Part shown: positions 27,682 through 35,703 of the stretch, piece by piece
Position numbering within the stretch: position 1 is the stretch's first letter
Layout: every line of letters starts with the position of its first letter
DNA from: Parerythrobacter lutipelagi
GTDB taxonomy: Bacteria; Pseudomonadota; Alphaproteobacteria; Sphingomonadales; Sphingomonadaceae
Length of the DNA stretch: 64,000 nt
Direction of reading: 5' to 3'
Assembly (NCBI RefSeq): GCF_005434975.1
Contig: NZ_SKCJ01000001.1
Coordinates: 692,001-756,000, forward strand
Program-made: the position numbers and the translations under genes
The notes under the pieces: model-generated
What the model saw: the letters and a program-made list of their open reading frames with translations, nothing else
Databases searched by the model: none
Told to the model about the DNA's origin: nothing

Positions 27682-27981
27682 ATGTTGGAAGACATTCTCG
27701 TACCCGCGATGTTCTTCATCGCGCTGCCGTGGCTCATTTTCCACTATGTGACCAAATGGAAAACCGCAGCCACGATCACCACCGACGACGAAGCGCTGCT
27801 GGACGATTTGTACCAGCTCGCCAAGCGCCTCGACGAGCGGATGGACACGGTCGAGCGGCTGGTTTCGGCAGACCATCCCGATTTCGAGAACACGCGGCTC
27901 CTGCCGAACCGCGAAAAACAGGATCAGCCGCTGCGCGAATTGGAACGCATGATGGCAGAGAAGAAGGGGGAAAGCCGGTGA
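27682..27981 (+). CDS. pspB: Phage shock protein B
   Basis: 99 residues. A single N-terminal helix spans residues ~5-24 (VPAMFFIALPWLIF), followed by a basic-acidic coiled coil with LLDDLYQLAKRLDERMDTVERLVSADHPDFE, which matches the PspB C-terminal signature (E. coli ends in RIQALESILDAEHPNWR). PspB is an inner-membrane activator of the Psp response and works with PspC. It follows pspA by 3 nt and overlaps pspC by 4 nt. Confidence 0.9.
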   Translation: MLEDILVPAMFFIALPWLIFHYVTKWKTAATITTDDEALLDDLYQLAKRLDERMDTVERLVSADHPDFENTRLLPNREKQDQPLRELERMMAEKKGESR

Positions 27982-28355
27982 ACAGCTCGCGCACAACTTT
28001 ATACAAGGATCCATACGGCAAGAAGCTGATGGGGGTCTGCGCAGGCATCGCCGACTATACCGGCGTGAACGCGATCTGGATCCGCCTCGCCGCGCTGGCC
28101 GGCCTGCCGCTCACCGGCGGCATTATCATCCCGATCTACATCCTGATGGGCCTGCTGCTGAGCAAGAAGCCGCCGCACCTCTACGCCGATCCGGGCGAGC
28201 AGAAATACTGGCAGCGCGTGCGGCAGAACCCGAAGCGCACGACGCGGGAAATCCGCAGCCAGATGCGCGACGTGGATCGCCGCCTGGCCGAAGTCGAAGC
28301 CTATTATGTCAACAACAACCCGCGCCTGACGGCCGAAATCGAACAGCTGCGCTAA
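27978..28355 (+). CDS. pspC: Phage shock protein C
   Basis: 125 residues, GTG start overlapping the pspB stop (GTGA). The PspC core is clear: LYKDPYGKKLMGVCAGIADYTG, then a hydrophobic segment (LAALAGLPLTGGIIIPIYILMGLLL, about residues 37-61), then a C-terminal coiled-coil region. PspC is a polytopic or bitopic inner-membrane sensor that, with PspB, relieves PspA inhibition of PspF. It is the last of the core psp genes here; the remaining genes of the operon are non-standard. Confidence 0.92.
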   Translation: MNSSRTTLYKDPYGKKLMGVCAGIADYTGVNAIWIRLAALAGLPLTGGIIIPIYILMGLLLSKKPPHLYADPGEQKYWQRVRQNPKRTTREIRSQMRDVDRRLAEVEAYYVNNNPRLTAEIEQLR

Positions 28356-28376
28356 GCCAGAACGGAGGGATTGAAC

Positions 28377-28688
28377 GTGGGTGAATTGATCGGATTGGTA
28401 GCCGTTTCCGCCCCTTTTCTCATGGTCCTCGGGATCGTGTGGATCGGGAGCCAGAAGAAACTGGAAGAGAAGCGCATAGCCGCGACCGCTGAAATGAGCA
28501 GCGAAAAGGCAGCACAATACGCGAGCCACACTGCAGAACTTGAACAGCGCGTCCGCGTACTTGAGCGAATTGTCACTGATCGCGGATACGACATCGCGAC
28601 CCAGATCGAGGCTCTGCGCGACCAGAAACAGGTCGAAGACACCGACAACGGTGTGCCACTCGGCATCGATCGGAAGGAAACAGCATAA
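28377..28688 (+). CDS. PspB-like membrane/coiled-coil protein, array member 1
   Basis: 103 residues, GTG start with GGAGG 8 nt upstream. N-terminal helix at residues 4-24, then a charged coiled coil carrying EQRVRVLERIVTDRGYDI and a QIEALRD extension. Repeats the layout of PspB but lacks its HPDF end. It begins 21 nt after pspC. Function unknown; probably an inner-membrane stress or Psp accessory protein. Member 2 starts on its stop (TAATG). Confidence 0.75.
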   Translation: MGELIGLVAVSAPFLMVLGIVWIGSQKKLEEKRIAATAEMSSEKAAQYASHTAELEQRVRVLERIVTDRGYDIATQIEALRDQKQVEDTDNGVPLGIDRKETA

Positions 28689-29035
28689 TGGATTGGGGCA
28701 GTCCCGAATTTGTCGTCGCGATTATCGCGCTCAGCACCATCGGATGGCTGGTCAACAACTGGATCCGCGCGAAACACGGTTACGAGCTGGAAGACGAGTG
28801 GGGCGGCAAAACCAAGCCGCGCGACACGGCGCAAAGCAAGGAATTGAAAGCGGAAAACACGGCGCTCCGCGGCCAGATCGACGAGATGCAGGACCGCATG
28901 ATCGTGCTCGAAAAAATTGTCACCGACCGCGGCTATTCGCTCCGCGAGGAAATCGAAGCTCTGCGCGATGTGCCGGGCACCATCAAACCGGACAGCGGCG
29001 TACCGCTTTCGATCGACACGAAAGAGAAAGCCTGA
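28688..29035 (+). CDS. PspB-like membrane/coiled-coil protein, array member 2
   Basis: 115 residues. N-terminal helix (residues ~7-24), a juxtamembrane motif WLVNNWIRAKHGYELEDEWG also found in member 3, then a coiled coil with QDRMIVLEKIVTDRGYSL and EEIEALRD. The tail SGVPLSIDTKEKA matches member 1 (NGVPLGIDRKETA). The ATG lies on the previous stop (TAATG). No known function. Confidence 0.75.
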   Translation: MDWGSPEFVVAIIALSTIGWLVNNWIRAKHGYELEDEWGGKTKPRDTAQSKELKAENTALRGQIDEMQDRMIVLEKIVTDRGYSLREEIEALRDVPGTIKPDSGVPLSIDTKEKA

Positions 29036-29346
29036 TGGACTTCCCAATCACAGAAACAGCCATGATTGCCGGCGTGGCGATCATGACCGGCGGATGGGTG
29101 ATCAACACCTGGATGCGCATGCGCCACGGCTATCCCCTCGAAAACAGCTGGGGCAAGGCAATCTATCCGAAGAAAACGGAGGCTGAAGAGCGGGTCACCT
29201 TGCTGACTCAGGAAAACGCGCAGCTGCGGGCAGAACTGGGATCGATGAAAGACCGGCTCAACAATGTCGAGCGCATCGTGACCGACAGCGGATACCAGCT
29301 GACCCACGAGATCGACCGCCTGCGCGAAGAGACGGAAGTCAACTGA
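29035..29346 (+). CDS. PspB-like membrane/coiled-coil protein, array member 3
   Basis: 103 residues. Hydrophobic helix at ~9-25, then WVINTWMRMRHGYPLENSWG, nearly the same as member 2, and a coiled coil ending with KDRLNNVERIVTDSGYQL and HEIDRLREE. It starts on the stop of member 2 (TGATG). It differs from member 2 mainly in the tail. Function unknown. Confidence 0.75.
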   Translation: MDFPITETAMIAGVAIMTGGWVINTWMRMRHGYPLENSWGKAIYPKKTEAEERVTLLTQENAQLRAELGSMKDRLNNVERIVTDSGYQLTHEIDRLREETEVN

Positions 29347-29663
29347 TGGACGGCGATCTACTCCTCATATTCTGCTTTGTGACTGTGCTGGCGGTGATTG
29401 TATTCACGTTTGCCCGCACGACGCATCGCAGAACAATCGAACATGAAGAGCGCAAGCTCGAACTGATTGCCCGCGCGGAGGAAGCCAGACATGGCGGTGG
29501 CGGTAAAGGCGACAACCGGCTCGAGGAACGTGTCCGTGTTCTGGAACGCATCGCGACCGAGAACCGCAGCGACCTGGCAGCGCAGATCGAGCAGTTGCGC
29601 GATCTCGACATGATCGAGGATCTGACGACAGACAAGACGACCGCCAAGGAGCGCGCCCGATGA
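29346..29663 (+). CDS. PspB-like membrane/coiled-coil protein, array member 4
   Basis: 105 residues. Helix at residues ~4-22, then a basic-acidic linker, a short Gly run (GGGGKGD) and the coiled-coil motif LEERVRVLERIATENRSDL with AQIEQLRDLDM. The motif matches member 1 closely (RVRVLERI), but GY is replaced by RS. It starts on the stop of member 3 (TGATG). Function unknown. Confidence 0.75.
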   Translation: MDGDLLLIFCFVTVLAVIVFTFARTTHRRTIEHEERKLELIARAEEARHGGGGKGDNRLEERVRVLERIATENRSDLAAQIEQLRDLDMIEDLTTDKTTAKERAR

Positions 29664-29914
29664 GCTGGTATGTGGCCCTCCTGATCTTTGCCATCGTCAT
29701 GATTGTGATCGAACGCAATCGCACGGTTCGCGGCCTGCGGCACGGGCAAGGCGAGCAGGATGATCGCGAACAGCACCCGTCGCACCATGAGGCGGAGACC
29801 GAGCAGGAACTGAGAGAACTGCGTGAGCGGGTCAAAGTGCTCGAACGGATCACAGTCGACGGGCGTGAAGCCAGAGCAATCGCCGAAGAAATCGAAGAAC
29901 TCAGGAAGAAATAG
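29660..29914 (+). CDS. PspB-like membrane/coiled-coil protein, array member 5
   Basis: 84 residues, overlapping member 4 by 4 nt (ATGA). The N-terminal helix is residues ~3-18, followed by a His-, Gln- and Glu-rich linker (DDREQHPSHHEAE) and a coiled coil LRERVKVLERITVDGREARAI with AEEIEELRKK. It has the same final repeat unit as the other members. Function unknown. Confidence 0.72.
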   Translation: MSWYVALLIFAIVMIVIERNRTVRGLRHGQGEQDDREQHPSHHEAETEQELRELRERVKVLERITVDGREARAIAEEIEELRKK

Positions 29915-29957
29915 GAACACCCCAGGATTTGGCCCGGCCAAAGGGAGGAGAGGCACC

Positions 29958-30197
29958 ATGAACGAACAGATCATCATCGCACTGGCTACCTTGACGGGCC
30001 TGACAATTTTCTCGCTCACTGCGATGCGCTGCTGGCAGGGCTGGCTCACGCTGAAAGAGCGTGAACTGGAACAACCGGTGCACCGTAAGTTCGAAATGGA
30101 GAACGGATCGCCCGAAGGCGCGGCCCGGATCGAAATCGCCGACCTCAAGGAACGCCTGCGCAAGCTCGAAGCGATTGCCAGCGGAGTGGACCTTTGA
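29958..30197 (+). CDS. PspB-like membrane/coiled-coil protein, array member 6
   Basis: 79 residues from the ATG at 29958, which has GGGAGGAG about 9 nt upstream. Hydrophobic segment at ~5-25, then a hydrophilic part with EIADLKERLRKLEAIASG, a shorter version of the shared motif. It is the most diverged member. The next gene starts on its stop (TTGA overlap). Function unknown. Confidence 0.65.
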   Translation: MNEQIIIALATLTGLTIFSLTAMRCWQGWLTLKERELEQPVHRKFEMENGSPEGAARIEIADLKERLRKLEAIASGVDL

Positions 30198-30367
30198 GCT
30201 CGTCAGGCGACGCGGCGCGCGCGGGCATCGGGCTTGGCAGTGCAATCGCCGTTGCGATCAGCTGGAGCCTGCACCAGTCGATCATCTGGGCGATCGTCCA
30301 TGGGTTCTTCAGCTGGTTCTACGTTATCTATTACGCTCTGACCCGGCCCGGCGGCATCGCGGGCTGA
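30194..30367 (+). CDS. Small membrane protein with a TTG start, end of the psp array
   Basis: 57 residues. It starts with TTG, which overlaps the stop of the preceding gene as TTGA, and codes a short Ser/Gly-rich N-terminus, one or two helices rich in Ile, Trp, Phe and Tyr (SWSLHQSIIWAIVHGFFSWFYV) and an end PGGIAG. The composition is that of a small inner-membrane protein. The sequence resembles small hypothetical proteins in other bacteria, which I cannot name. The TTG start is inferred from the coupling and lack of a better start. Confidence 0.55.
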   Translation: MSSSGDAARAGIGLGSAIAVAISWSLHQSIIWAIVHGFFSWFYVIYYALTRPGGIAG

Positions 30368-30412
30368 GCACTACCCCTTTCGCTTTGGCGCGACGATACC
30401 TAATTGCGCAGC

Positions 30413-30820
30413 ATGCGAAGTCTCGATGATATCCAGGAAGAATACGAGTTTCTCGAAGGCGACGAGCGTTATCGCTTGTTGATCGAACTGGGCCGTGAGC
30501 TGGATGAAATGCCCGACGCGCTCAAGACCGATGCCACGCTGGTGCGCGGCTGTTCGGCCAGCGTGTGGGTCTATCCGACCGATCAGGACGCTGCGCTGCA
30601 CTTCCTCGCAGACAGCAATGCTGCAATCACCAAGGGGATTGTCGCGCTGGTTATCGCAGCGGTTCAGGACAAGCCGGCTGAAGAAGTTGCGCGAATGGAC
30701 ATCGCCGCCGCGCTAGGCCCGTTCGATCTGTCCAATCAGCTGTCGTCCAACCGGACTCAGGGCATTCCCAACATGATCAGCCTGGTGAAGGAGCATGCGG
30801 CGCGTCTCGCCGCGTGCTGA
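30413..30820 (+). CDS. sufE: SufE family Fe-S assembly protein
   Basis: 135 residues. SufE accepts sulfur from the cysteine desulfurase SufS and passes it to SufB for Fe-S cluster building. The persulfide-bearing Cys is residue 47, in the motif LVRGCSASVWV, and the end has the NRTQGIPNMISLVK region of the family. I use the ATG at 30413. There is no suf operon here, so this gene stands apart from its partners. It lies 45 nt after the last psp-array gene. Confidence 0.9.
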   Translation: MRSLDDIQEEYEFLEGDERYRLLIELGRELDEMPDALKTDATLVRGCSASVWVYPTDQDAALHFLADSNAAITKGIVALVIAAVQDKPAEEVARMDIAAALGPFDLSNQLSSNRTQGIPNMISLVKEHAARLAAC

Positions 30821-30831
30821 CCCCGGCGGCG

Positions 30832-31179
30832 ATGCGCAGCCTCTATCTCGCAGGCGGCATATTCTTTGTCGGTCTAGGTGCCATCGGCGCGGCGCTGCCG
30901 ATCCTGCCAACCGTTCCCTTCTTGCTGCTGGCAGTGTTCTGCTTTGCGCGCAGCAATCCGGCGTGGGAACGGAAGATCCTCGACCACCCGCAATGGGGCC
31001 CGCAAGTCCGCAACTGGACGGAGCGGCGTGCGATCAACCGCCGCGCCAAGGTCATGGCGATCGGCGCGATGGCGACCGGTGCGGCGGTCACCTATCTGAC
31101 GCTGGGCCACCCATGGTACTGGCTCTCGCTAGCCATCCTGCTGATCTGCGGCAGCTGGATCTGGACGCGCAACGAATAA
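30832..31179 (+). CDS. DUF454 (YbaN-like) inner-membrane protein
   Basis: 115 residues. The core GAIGAALPILPTVPFLLLAVFCFARS (residues ~13-40) is the diagnostic part of DUF454/YbaN. There are about three hydrophobic helices. I chose the ATG at 30832, which aligns with the usual N-terminus; a GTG at 30814 that overlaps sufE would add six residues. Function is unknown in this family. Confidence 0.85.
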   Translation: MRSLYLAGGIFFVGLGAIGAALPILPTVPFLLLAVFCFARSNPAWERKILDHPQWGPQVRNWTERRAINRRAKVMAIGAMATGAAVTYLTLGHPWYWLSLAILLICGSWIWTRNE

Positions 31180-31249
31180 CCCGGCGGAACGATCGCAGAG
31201 GCAAGCCATTGATAGTCCAACACGGACAGTCACCCGAAAGGACATATCA

Positions 31250-31408
31250 ATGGGCATTATTACACTTATTCTCACCATCCTGATCCCGCCGCTGGGCGTT
31301 GCACTCAAGCATGGCTTCGGCGGCACTGCGCTGCTCAACCTGGTGCTGACGCTGCTCGGCTATATCCCCGGCCTGATCCACGGGCTTTATGTGAATTACG
31401 CCAACTGA
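31250..31408 (+). CDS. YqaE/Pmp3 family proteolipid
   Basis: 52 residues, two hydrophobic helices around a loop, with the family signature IPPLGVALKHG in the first and LGYIPGLIHGLYV in the second. Pmp3-like proteins are small proteolipids that change membrane potential under salt or alkaline stress in yeast and plants. The ribosome site AAAGGA lies 7 nt upstream. It sits at the end of the psp-sufE-DUF454 stretch and before a strong terminator, which fits an envelope-stress role. Confidence 0.88.
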   Translation: MGIITLILTILIPPLGVALKHGFGGTALLNLVLTLLGYIPGLIHGLYVNYAN

Positions 31409-31444
31409 CATCGGCGAATTGCGACACGTGATCGAGCGTGTAAT

Positions 31445-31482
31445 GGTCGGCAGCGCAACTTTGCGCCGTCGGCCGTTTTTTT
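31445..31482 (+). terminator. Rho-independent terminator after the Pmp3 gene
   Basis: A long stem (GGTCGGC plus GCGCAA paired with TTGCGC and GTCGGCC, with GT wobbles) is followed by TTTTTTTC. It ends the plus-strand transcripts that include the DUF454 and Pmp3 genes. Confidence 0.85.
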
Positions 31483-31517
31483 CTTTCAACTTGTATGGTG
31501 CGGCGCGCAGTGCGCCG

Positions 31518-32036
31518 TTACGCCCCCGCGCTTTCGCGCACGATGGCAATGCCCTGTTCGCGCTGACGCTTGAGATCCGCTTTCAGCGCGGCCGGATCGC
31601 GCGCAAGGATGAAGCCGAAGCTGACCCCGCCTTCCTTGCCGATCGTCGCATGGTGCAGCTTGTGCGCCTGGACCAGCCGCTTGGCGTAGCCGCGTTTCGG
31701 CACCCAGCGGAAATACCGCTGATGGACCAGCCCATCGTGGACCAGCGTATAGATTATCCCGTAAGCGAGGATCCCCAGACCGATCCATGTCGCCGGCCAC
31801 CATGCACCGGCCCCCATGACCAGCGGGCTACCCAGCGCGAACATGGAAATGCTCATGACAGCGCCGACCACCCCGTAGAGATCGTTTTTCTCAAACGCTT
31901 TGTCGTGCGGTTCATGATGATCGCGGTGCCATGCCCAGCCGAAGCCGTGCATGATGTATTTGTGGCTCGACCAAGCGACAAATTCCATCGCGAGGACGGT
32001 TGCGAGCACGATCAGAATGGCGAACAGCGTATCCAT
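31518..32036 (-). CDS. crtZ: Beta-carotene hydroxylase
   Basis: 172 residues. CrtZ is a di-iron membrane hydroxylase that adds 3- and 3'-OH to beta-carotene, giving zeaxanthin. The four His motifs are visible: HKYIMHG, HRDHH, HDGLVHQR and HKLHHA. Four hydrophobic segments fit the family. The gene is alone here, with no other carotenoid genes in the window, so its own promoter controls it. The thioesterase gene upstream reads in the same direction. Confidence 0.94.
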   Translation of the reverse strand: MDTLFAILIVLATVLAMEFVAWSSHKYIMHGFGWAWHRDHHEPHDKAFEKNDLYGVVGAVMSISMFALGSPLVMGAGAWWPATWIGLGILAYGIIYTLVHDGLVHQRYFRWVPKRGYAKRLVQAHKLHHATIGKEGGVSFGFILARDPAALKADLKRQREQGIAIVRESAGA

Positions 32037-32098
32037 TGTCCCGTCTTCATAGCCCGCGCACTTGTGCAGGGCAAAGGCCGATACGGAAATCGCGGCTG

Positions 32099-32524
32099 TC
32101 AGTCCGCAGTATCGGTGTCCGGTTTGCGCGGCAGGCCGAAGAAGGTCTCCGCCACTTCACGACTTATCCGGGCCGGCCGCAGGCTCTCGGCATCGATGCA
32201 GCACCACATGCTTGTCACTTCGGCCAACACATCTTCGCCGCGGCGGATCACCGTGTTGTAGAAGCTGCGCGCACCGGCGATCCGTTCCAGCACCGTCTCT
32301 GCGATCACGTCATCGTCGAGAAATGCGGGCTTGCGATAGGTTATCTCATGCTTGAGCGCGACCCACGCCTTGCTCGCGACTTCCTCTGCCGGCGCGAGTT
32401 TGTTCCAGTGTGCCAGCACGACATCCTGCACCCAGCCAAGATAGCGGGCGTTGTTTACATGGCCCATGAAGTCGATGTCTTCGGGCAGAACGCGGATGGG
32501 GAATGTGAAGGGCTTTGCTGACAT
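32099..32524 (-). CDS. Acyl-CoA thioesterase, hotdog (4HBT) family
   Basis: 141 residues. A single hotdog fold with the family sequence ILPEDIDFMGHVNNARYLGWVQD near residue 10-35, including the Asp of the active site and HVNN. The likely reaction is hydrolysis of medium- or long-chain acyl-CoA, as in YbgC/FadM relatives. It reads toward crtZ with a 62-nt gap; cotranscription is possible. Confidence 0.88.
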   Translation of the reverse strand: MSAKPFTFPIRVLPEDIDFMGHVNNARYLGWVQDVVLAHWNKLAPAEEVASKAWVALKHEITYRKPAFLDDDVIAETVLERIAGARSFYNTVIRRGEDVLAEVTSMWCCIDAESLRPARISREVAETFFGLPRKPDTDTAD

Positions 32525-32712
32525 GCGTGTCAGTTAGCTATCCATTGCTTACAATACCATGACTATCGCCGGAAATGATCCTGCGAAATGGATTTGTTGC
32601 CCGAATGTCGCAAAAGCAGGCAACTTTCTATCGTCCGACAACCGCATTCTGCTGCCGTTCATAAAAAGGCGCTATTTTATGAACAGGTGGACGAAAGACA
32701 AAGGAACCGAAC

Positions 32713-33189
32713 ATGAATACCAAGTTCAAGCTTATCGCCGCCAGCCTTGCAGCACCGCTGGCTATCGGCCTCGCAGCACCAGCCGTTGCCGCGCCTTATG
32801 GCAACTGGGACCGCGACCAACGGGAGTATCGCGAGCGCGGTGACCAGCGGGACTATCGCGCACGCGGCCATCAGCGCGACTATCGTGACGTTCGGGGCGC
32901 TCGGCAGATCGAGCGCAAGCTAAACCAGCTTCGCCGCGACATCCGGCAGGCCCGCCGCAGCGGTGAGTTGAGCCGCAACCAAGCCTATTCGGTCCGCTCC
33001 CGGCTCGAGGCAGCCGAACGGTCTTACTTCGCGTTCGCCCGCAACGGTTTGTCGCGTCACGATATCCGGACTGTCAATTGGCGCATCAGCCAGGCCTATG
33101 ACGTGCTTGACCGCGCGCGCTACAACAGCGCCCGGGTCGACAACCGGCGCGATTATCGCGACGATTATCGCGGCGGCTACCGCCGCTGA
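32713..33189 (+). CDS. Secreted Arg/Tyr/Asp-rich protein of unknown function
   Basis: 158 residues with a signal peptide (1-27). The mature protein is rich in Arg, Asp, Tyr and Gln and has a short repeated unit near the start (QRDYRARGHQRDYRD). The end again holds RRDYRDDYRGGYRR. A middle helical part carries KLNQLRRDIRQARRSGEL. This resembles periplasmic or envelope-attached basic proteins of sphingomonads, but I cannot name a function. AAGGA lies 7 nt upstream of the start. A hairpin with a T tail follows. Confidence 0.7.
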   Translation: MNTKFKLIAASLAAPLAIGLAAPAVAAPYGNWDRDQREYRERGDQRDYRARGHQRDYRDVRGARQIERKLNQLRRDIRQARRSGELSRNQAYSVRSRLEAAERSYFAFARNGLSRHDIRTVNWRISQAYDVLDRARYNSARVDNRRDYRDDYRGGYRR

Positions 33190-33204
33190 TCGTGCAAAGG
33201 TGAA

Positions 33205-33232
33205 AGCCCGATGGCGAGCGGGCTGAAGTTTT
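33205..33232 (+). terminator. Possible terminator after the secreted protein
   Basis: A 6-bp GC-rich stem (AGCCCG / CGGGCT) with an 8-nt loop is followed by GAAGTTTT. The stem is short, so termination is plausible but weak. Confidence 0.45.
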
Positions 33233-33275
33233 CCTCGCTTGCTCACTTGGGGGCGGCCGGCCTAGGCGACATGCC

Positions 33276-34730
33276 ATGGCCAGCCGCCCCCAAACACATC
33301 CGAGCATTCGTCCGCGCACACTCTACGAGAAAATCTGGGACGCCCATGTCGTCGAGACACGCGAAGACGGGACCAGCATCCTCTTTATCGACCGGCATCT
33401 GGTGCATGAAGTCACCAGCCCGCAAGCCTTCGAGGCATTGCGTCTGGCCGGTCGCACAGTCCGCCGCCCGGATCTGACGCTGGCGGTTCCCGACCACAAT
33501 CTGCCAACGACAGCCCGCGTGGACGGGGACGGGAAACGCATTCCCATCGCCGATCCGCAAAGCGCCGCCCAGCTCGCTGCGCTGGAAGCCAACGCGCCCG
33601 CATTCGGCATAGAATATATCAGCGCCACCGCCGCCGCGCAGGGCATTGTCCATGTCGTCGGCCCGGAGCAGGGCTTCTCTCTGCCCGGCTCGACCATCGT
33701 TTGCGGGGACAGCCACACCGCTGCCCATGGCGGAATAGGCGCACTCGCTTTTGGCATCGGCACCAGTGAAGTCGAACATGTCCTGGCGACGCAAACACTC
33801 CAGTTGAAGCGCGCGAAGACGATGGAGGTTCGCGTCGACGGCGAACTTGGTCCGGGCGTGACATCGAAGGATCTGATCCTCCATATCATCGGCGTAATCG
33901 GCACTGCGGGCGGCACCGGACATGTCATTGAATATCGCGGCGACGTATTCGAACGCATGAGCGTCGAAAGCCGCCTGACCGTCTGCAACATGAGCATCGA
34001 AGCCGGTGCACGGGCCGGACTGATCGGCCCGGACGAGACTGTGTTCGCCTATCTCAAGGGCCGGCCCTACGCACCATCCGGCAACGATTGGGACCGCGCC
34101 GTCGACTATTGGCGCGGTCTGAAATCCGATACCGGCGCTGAATTCGATACCTCGGTCCGCATCGATGCAGCGGATATCGAACCCACGGTAACGTGGGGCA
34201 CAAGCCCGGAAGACACCGCGCCGATCGGCGGCGCCGTGCCTGACCCGGAAAGCTTTGCCGACCCTTCAAAGCAGACCGCTGCGCGCAAGAGCCTGGAATA
34301 TATGGGGCTTCAGCCCGGCCAGCAATTGACCGATGTCGCAGTGCAGGCGGTGTTTATCGGGAGCTGCACCAACAGCAGGATCGAAGACCTGCGCGCCGCC
34401 GCCGATGTGCTGCGCGGCAAACATATCTCGGCCAATATCGAATGGGGCATTGTCGTCCCCGGCTCCGGCCTGGTGAAACGGCAGGCTGAGGAAGAGGGGC
34501 TGGACAGGATCTTCATCGACGCGGGGCTCGAATGGCGCGAGCCGGGCTGTTCGGCCTGTCTCGGCATGAACCCGGACAAGGTCTTGCCCGGCAAACGCTG
34601 CGCATCGACCAGCAACCGCAATTTCGTCGGCCGTCAGGGGCCCGGTGCGCGCACCCACTTGATGAGCCCCGCAATGGCGGCGGCCGCCGCGCTGACGGGA
34701 AAACTCACAGACGTTCGCGATCTGGTATGA
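33276..34730 (+). CDS. leuC: 3-isopropylmalate dehydratase, large subunit
   Basis: 484 residues, close to the usual size. LeuC carries the [4Fe-4S] cluster and, with LeuD, isomerises 2- to 3-isopropylmalate in leucine synthesis. Cluster cysteines lie in SCTNSR (near residue 365) and CSACLGM (near residue 425). The start MASRPQTH is followed by the typical LYEKIWDAH. The stop overlaps the start of a tiny gene. LeuD follows after two small genes. Confidence 0.96.
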   Translation: MASRPQTHPSIRPRTLYEKIWDAHVVETREDGTSILFIDRHLVHEVTSPQAFEALRLAGRTVRRPDLTLAVPDHNLPTTARVDGDGKRIPIADPQSAAQLAALEANAPAFGIEYISATAAAQGIVHVVGPEQGFSLPGSTIVCGDSHTAAHGGIGALAFGIGTSEVEHVLATQTLQLKRAKTMEVRVDGELGPGVTSKDLILHIIGVIGTAGGTGHVIEYRGDVFERMSVESRLTVCNMSIEAGARAGLIGPDETVFAYLKGRPYAPSGNDWDRAVDYWRGLKSDTGAEFDTSVRIDAADIEPTVTWGTSPEDTAPIGGAVPDPESFADPSKQTAARKSLEYMGLQPGQQLTDVAVQAVFIGSCTNSRIEDLRAAADVLRGKHISANIEWGIVVPGSGLVKRQAEEEGLDRIFIDAGLEWREPGCSACLGMNPDKVLPGKRCASTSNRNFVGRQGPGARTHLMSPAMAAAAALTGKLTDVRDLV

Positions 34731-34855
34731 CAATCGCCACTTGCCACTGCGGTGCAGTGACGCACTGGAGCTTGACCGAGCATTGTCCGGGAGACCGGGT
34801 GGGGATCGACATGTGGCTGTTCGCCCCAAGCGAGTTGAGCGGAACAGACATTTGA
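34727..34855 (+). CDS. Tiny CxC protein between leuC and leuD
   Basis: 42 residues; the ATG overlaps the leuC stop (ATGA). It opens with [12 protein letters not shown], the start of the glutathione-dependent formaldehyde-activating (GFA) fold, but the remaining zinc cysteines are missing and the protein ends early. It is probably a remnant of a GFA-family gene or a short protein of unknown role. Confidence 0.4.
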   Translation: MTIATCHCGAVTHWSLTEHCPGDRVGIDMWLFAPSELSGTDI

Positions 34856-34924
34856 TCGAAACAGACGGGCCACTCACCGCACTCAACCCTTGCCAGAATC
34901 CAGCCCCAACCCCATGAGAAAGAC

Positions 34925-35098
34925 ATGACAAAGAAAATCACCGGGAAGGCTGCCATGGCAGCTGGCGCCATCGGGTCGGCGGCGATTGCTGCGGCCCTGC
35001 TCTATGCCAACAAGCGCAAGGAGGCGAAAGACAGCAAGCCGCCCAGAACCTCGATCGCGCCGCACACGCCGACCGGCGAGCCGCCTGAAACCGATTGA
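34925..35098 (+). CDS. Small protein with one hydrophobic helix between leuC and leuD
   Basis: 57 residues from the ATG at 34925 (GAGAAAG upstream). A basic N-terminus, an Ala/Gly-rich helix (residues ~9-27) and a hydrophilic Lys/Pro-rich tail ([12 protein letters not shown]) fit a small inner-membrane protein. Its stop overlaps the leuD start (TGATG), so it is coupled to leuD. No known family could be named. Confidence 0.6.
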   Translation: MTKKITGKAAMAAGAIGSAAIAAALLYANKRKEAKDSKPPRTSIAPHTPTGEPPETD

Positions 35099-35703
35099 TG
35101 GAACCGGTCTCGACCATTCAGGGACGCGCAATTCCTTACGGCGCGAAAAACGTCGACACCGACGTGATCATCCCGGCACACTGGCTCAAGACCATCAGCC
35201 GCGAAGGGCTTGGCAAAGGCGCGTTCGAGACTGTCCGCGCGCAACCGGGCAATGTGTTCGATGATTCCGCATATGCCGGTGCGCCGATCCTGATCGCCGG
35301 TGACAATTTCGGCTGCGGGTCGAGCCGTGAGCACGCAGCATGGGCGCTGCTCGATCTCGGCATTGCCGCAGTCATCGCGCCGAGTTTTTCCGATATCTTC
35401 AGCGGCAACGCTTTCAAGAACGGCATTCTGACTGTCGAACTGCCGCAAGAACAAGTCGACCGCCTGCTGGAAGTCGCGCAGAGCGATCCGGTCACTATCG
35501 ATCTCGACACCCAGACAGTCACGACCCCGTTTCAGGATCGCTTCGCTTTCGAGGTCGATCCTTTTCGCAAGCATTGCCTGATCGGCGGGCTCGATGAAGT
35601 CGCGCTGACACTCGAACGCGATGCCGCCATTTCAGATTATGAGAGCCGCCATGCTCAGCAGATGCCGTGGCTTGCCCGAGGAACTACGGAGAAAGTTGCA
35701 TGA
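35098..35703 (+). CDS. leuD: 3-isopropylmalate dehydratase, small subunit
   Basis: 201 residues. The signature [14 protein letters not shown] near residue 17 and [11 protein letters not shown] near residue 69 are typical. Together with LeuC it makes the active hydratase. The start is the ATG at 35098, overlapping the previous stop. Its own stop overlaps the start of the quinone oxidoreductase gene by 4 nt. Confidence 0.95.
   Translation: MEPVSTIQGRAIPYGAKNVDTDVIIPAHWLKTISREGLGKGAFETVRAQPGNVFDDSAYAGAPILIAGDNFGCGSSREHAAWALLDLGIAAVIAPSFSDIFSGNAFKNGILTVELPQEQVDRLLEVAQSDPVTIDLDTQTVTTPFQDRFAFEVDPFRKHCLIGGLDEVALTLERDAAISDYESRHAQQMPWLARGTTEKVA

Noticed and set aside
26600-30370. Prophage, because of the phage-shock genes
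   Set aside because: Psp genes are host envelope-stress genes; no phage structural, lysis or integration gene is present.
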